The notes under the pieces are model-generated. The model made no database searches, was not told the DNA's origin, and was given only the letters and a program-made list of their open reading frames with translations. The position numbers and the translations under genes are program-made. DNA of 32,115 nt from an uncultured Bacteroidales bacterium (GTDB lineage: Bacteria > Bacteroidota > Bacteroidia > Bacteroidales > UBA932), in assembly GCA_947305645.1 (NCBI GenBank), contig CAMZEC010000026.1, positions 1-32,115 on the forward strand, written 5' to 3'. This document shows, one piece after another, positions 31,356 through 32,115 of this stretch (its first letter is position 1; each line of letters starts with the position of its first letter).

Positions 31356-31969
31356 TTCTCAAACTTGTATCGCCTGTCGCCTATCGTGATTATATCGCCT
31401 TCGCTCACGTAGATTACGGGGTATGACGCATTGCCCACGGGAACCAGACGGTACACCTGGCCCTGAGGGGCGGCAGACGCGACGGGAGCTGCGGGAGCGG
31501 ACTCCGGTTTGCGGGAAGAAGAATGTCCGAAGAAATCCCTTACGGTTCCTTTGATAGATTTGTCGGAAGGGGTGCCGGCGGCCTGGGGTGCAGGAGCGGC
31601 GCCCGCCCTGGCTGCGGAAACGTCACGCACGGTGGCGGAATAGGGAGAAGCCGGAGTGTCCTTCACAGTAGTGTTCACAAGGCGCGCGCCGCAATTGGGG
31701 CATTTTTCCGGCTTGCCGGTAAGCGGATAGCCGCATTTTGGACAATCGCTGGAAGATCCCTCTGCGAGCGTGTCTGCCAACCTGCTGGTATTCAACATGG
31801 TAGCACTATACTTCGAGGATTTGGCCGGAGCTTCCGGCTGAGGCTTATCTTCCCGGCTCTGTTCTTGTTGTTGCTGCTCCTCTTCTGAAAGCCCGAGAAC
31901 ATTACCGCATTTTTCACATCGATCAAGGTGGTCCTGGTTCATCCAGCCACAATTATCGCATCTTTTCAT
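31352..31969 (-). CDS. double zinc-ribbon protein with repeated Thr-x-x-Asp motifs; candidate FHA ligand
   Basis: 205 residues. Two four-Cys zinc ribbons: C4/C7/C18/C21 (RCDNCGW...RCEKCGN) and C76/C79/C90/C93 (DCPKCGY...KCPNCGA). Between and after them are low-complexity linkers with recurring Thr motifs: SATMLN (T57), TTVKD (T101), SATVRD (T113) and KGTVRD (T142). Three of these fit pThr-x-x-Asp, a pattern favoured by some FHA domains. The last 30 residues (SEGDIITIGDRRYKFEK) look like the final strands of an FHA fold, but the rest of that domain is missing. First gene of the cluster, translationally coupled to the kinase-FHA gene. Probable cytoplasmic adaptor and kinase substrate; function inferred. 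Confidence 0.85.
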   Translation of the reverse strand: MKRCDNCGWMNQDHLDRCEKCGNVLGLSEEEQQQQEQSREDKPQPEAPAKSSKYSATMLNTSRLADTLAEGSSSDCPKCGYPLTGKPEKCPNCGARLVNTTVKDTPASPYSATVRDVSAARAGAAPAPQAAGTPSDKSIKGTVRDFFGHSSSRKPESAPAAPVASAAPQGQVYRLVPVGNASYPVIYVSEGDIITIGDRRYKFEK

Positions 31970-32007
31970 ATCGGTTATAGTAGCGTCAGTGTATATTGGT
32001 CAGTCTT

Positions 32008-32016
32008 ACAAAGATA
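32008..32016 (-). promoter_or_regulatory. possible -7 promoter element for the signalling operon
   Basis: TATCTTTGT on the minus strand (32016-32008) fits TAnnTTTGC except for the last base. It lies about 40 nt before the zinc-ribbon start at 31969 and just after the terminator of the upstream gene. No TTTG is found at the usual 19-21 nt upstream spacing, so this is only a candidate. Confidence 0.4.
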
Positions 32017-32030
32017 GAGAAAAAAACACA

Positions 32031-32056
32031 AAAACAGGCGCGGCGGCCTGTTTTTT
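32031..32056. terminator. intrinsic terminator after the upstream gene
   Basis: AAAACAGGC (32031-32039) pairs with GCCTGTTTT (32046-32054) around a GCGGCG loop. There are T-runs on both sides, so it can work on either strand. On the minus strand it lies just after the stop at 32058 and separates that gene from the signalling operon. Confidence 0.8.
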
Positions 32057-32057
32057 A

Positions 32058-32115
32058 TCAGTATTCTAAGACTTTTCCAAGTGTTTTCTCAACTATTTTC
32101 ATGGCACCGCCGCTG
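32058..32115 (-). CDS. C-terminal end of an unidentified upstream gene (partial)
   Basis: Reading in from the window edge on the minus strand gives an open frame of 18 codons ending ...AMKIVEKTLGKVLEY and TGA at 32060-32058. It is followed directly by an intrinsic terminator. The amphipathic helical ending looks like a real C-terminus, but too little is present to name the protein. Confidence 0.5.
   Translation of the reverse strand, partial: SGGAMKIVEKTLGKVLEY

Noticed and set aside
19774..31969. A type VI secretion locus
   Set aside because: Kinase, phosphatase, FHA and vWA parts are suggestive, but no TssB, TssC, Hcp, VgrG, TssK, TssF, TssG or ClpV gene is present.

Overview
The window is a piece of a Bacteroidales (Bacteroidota) chromosome. 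Evidence: promoter elements of the TTTG / TAnnTTTGC type, lipoproteins with BACON and BspA-type repeats, an arginine operon using the Bacteroidales N-succinylornithine-type transcarbamylase, and a Bacteroidota-like 23S rRNA. Composition is moderately GC-rich by eye. The genus cannot be fixed from sequence alone. Every gene I can support lies on the minus strand, so transcription runs from high to low coordinates.

Region 1 (1-630): the 5' end of a 23S rRNA gene, its leader, and a near-perfect Bacteroidota promoter directly upstream. No 16S rRNA or spacer tRNA lies between promoter and 23S; the next gene upstream is argH. This is either a 23S unlinked from 16S or a collapse/deletion between repeated leader motifs.

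Region 2 (631-9278): a complete-looking arginine operon in the order GNAT N-acyltransferase, argG, argC, argD, argF', argB, argE, argH. It lacks a classical argA or argJ, and the GNAT gene is the natural candidate for N-acylglutamate synthesis. The operon is full of small repeats. 21-bp units encoding Cys-His-Pro-Glu-Arg-Ser (CHPERS) sit in frame inside argC (3 units), argD (6) and argH (4). A GC-rich palindromic insertion sits in frame in argC. A 51-bp tandem repeat forms the argD-argF' junction and supplies the ArgD C-terminus. A related inverted repeat fills the GNAT-argG gap. None of these were seen in the other 22 kb.

Region 3 (9308-31969): fifteen tightly packed genes, mostly with 4-nt overlaps or gaps of a few bases. 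In transcription order: double zinc-ribbon protein with pThr-x-x-Asp motifs; Ser/Thr kinase fused to FHA; FHA-transmembrane-coiled-coil protein; small lipoprotein; (strong internal hairpin/terminator); PP2C phosphatase with TM tail; second Ser/Thr kinase with TM tail; outer-membrane barrel-like protein; single-TM protein; small secreted protein; large secreted vWA protein; ABC ATPase; FtsX/MacB-like permease; multi-BACON lipoprotein; second barrel-like protein; and a 1550-residue BspA-type lipoprotein with five EF-hand-like loops. The genes suggest a kinase/phosphatase/FHA switch in the cytoplasm coupled to inner-membrane, periplasmic, outer-membrane and surface parts. I do not recognise this as a named system, and it is the main candidate for something undescribed.

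Region 4 (31970-32115): an intergenic promoter candidate, a terminator, and the last codons of an unidentified upstream gene.
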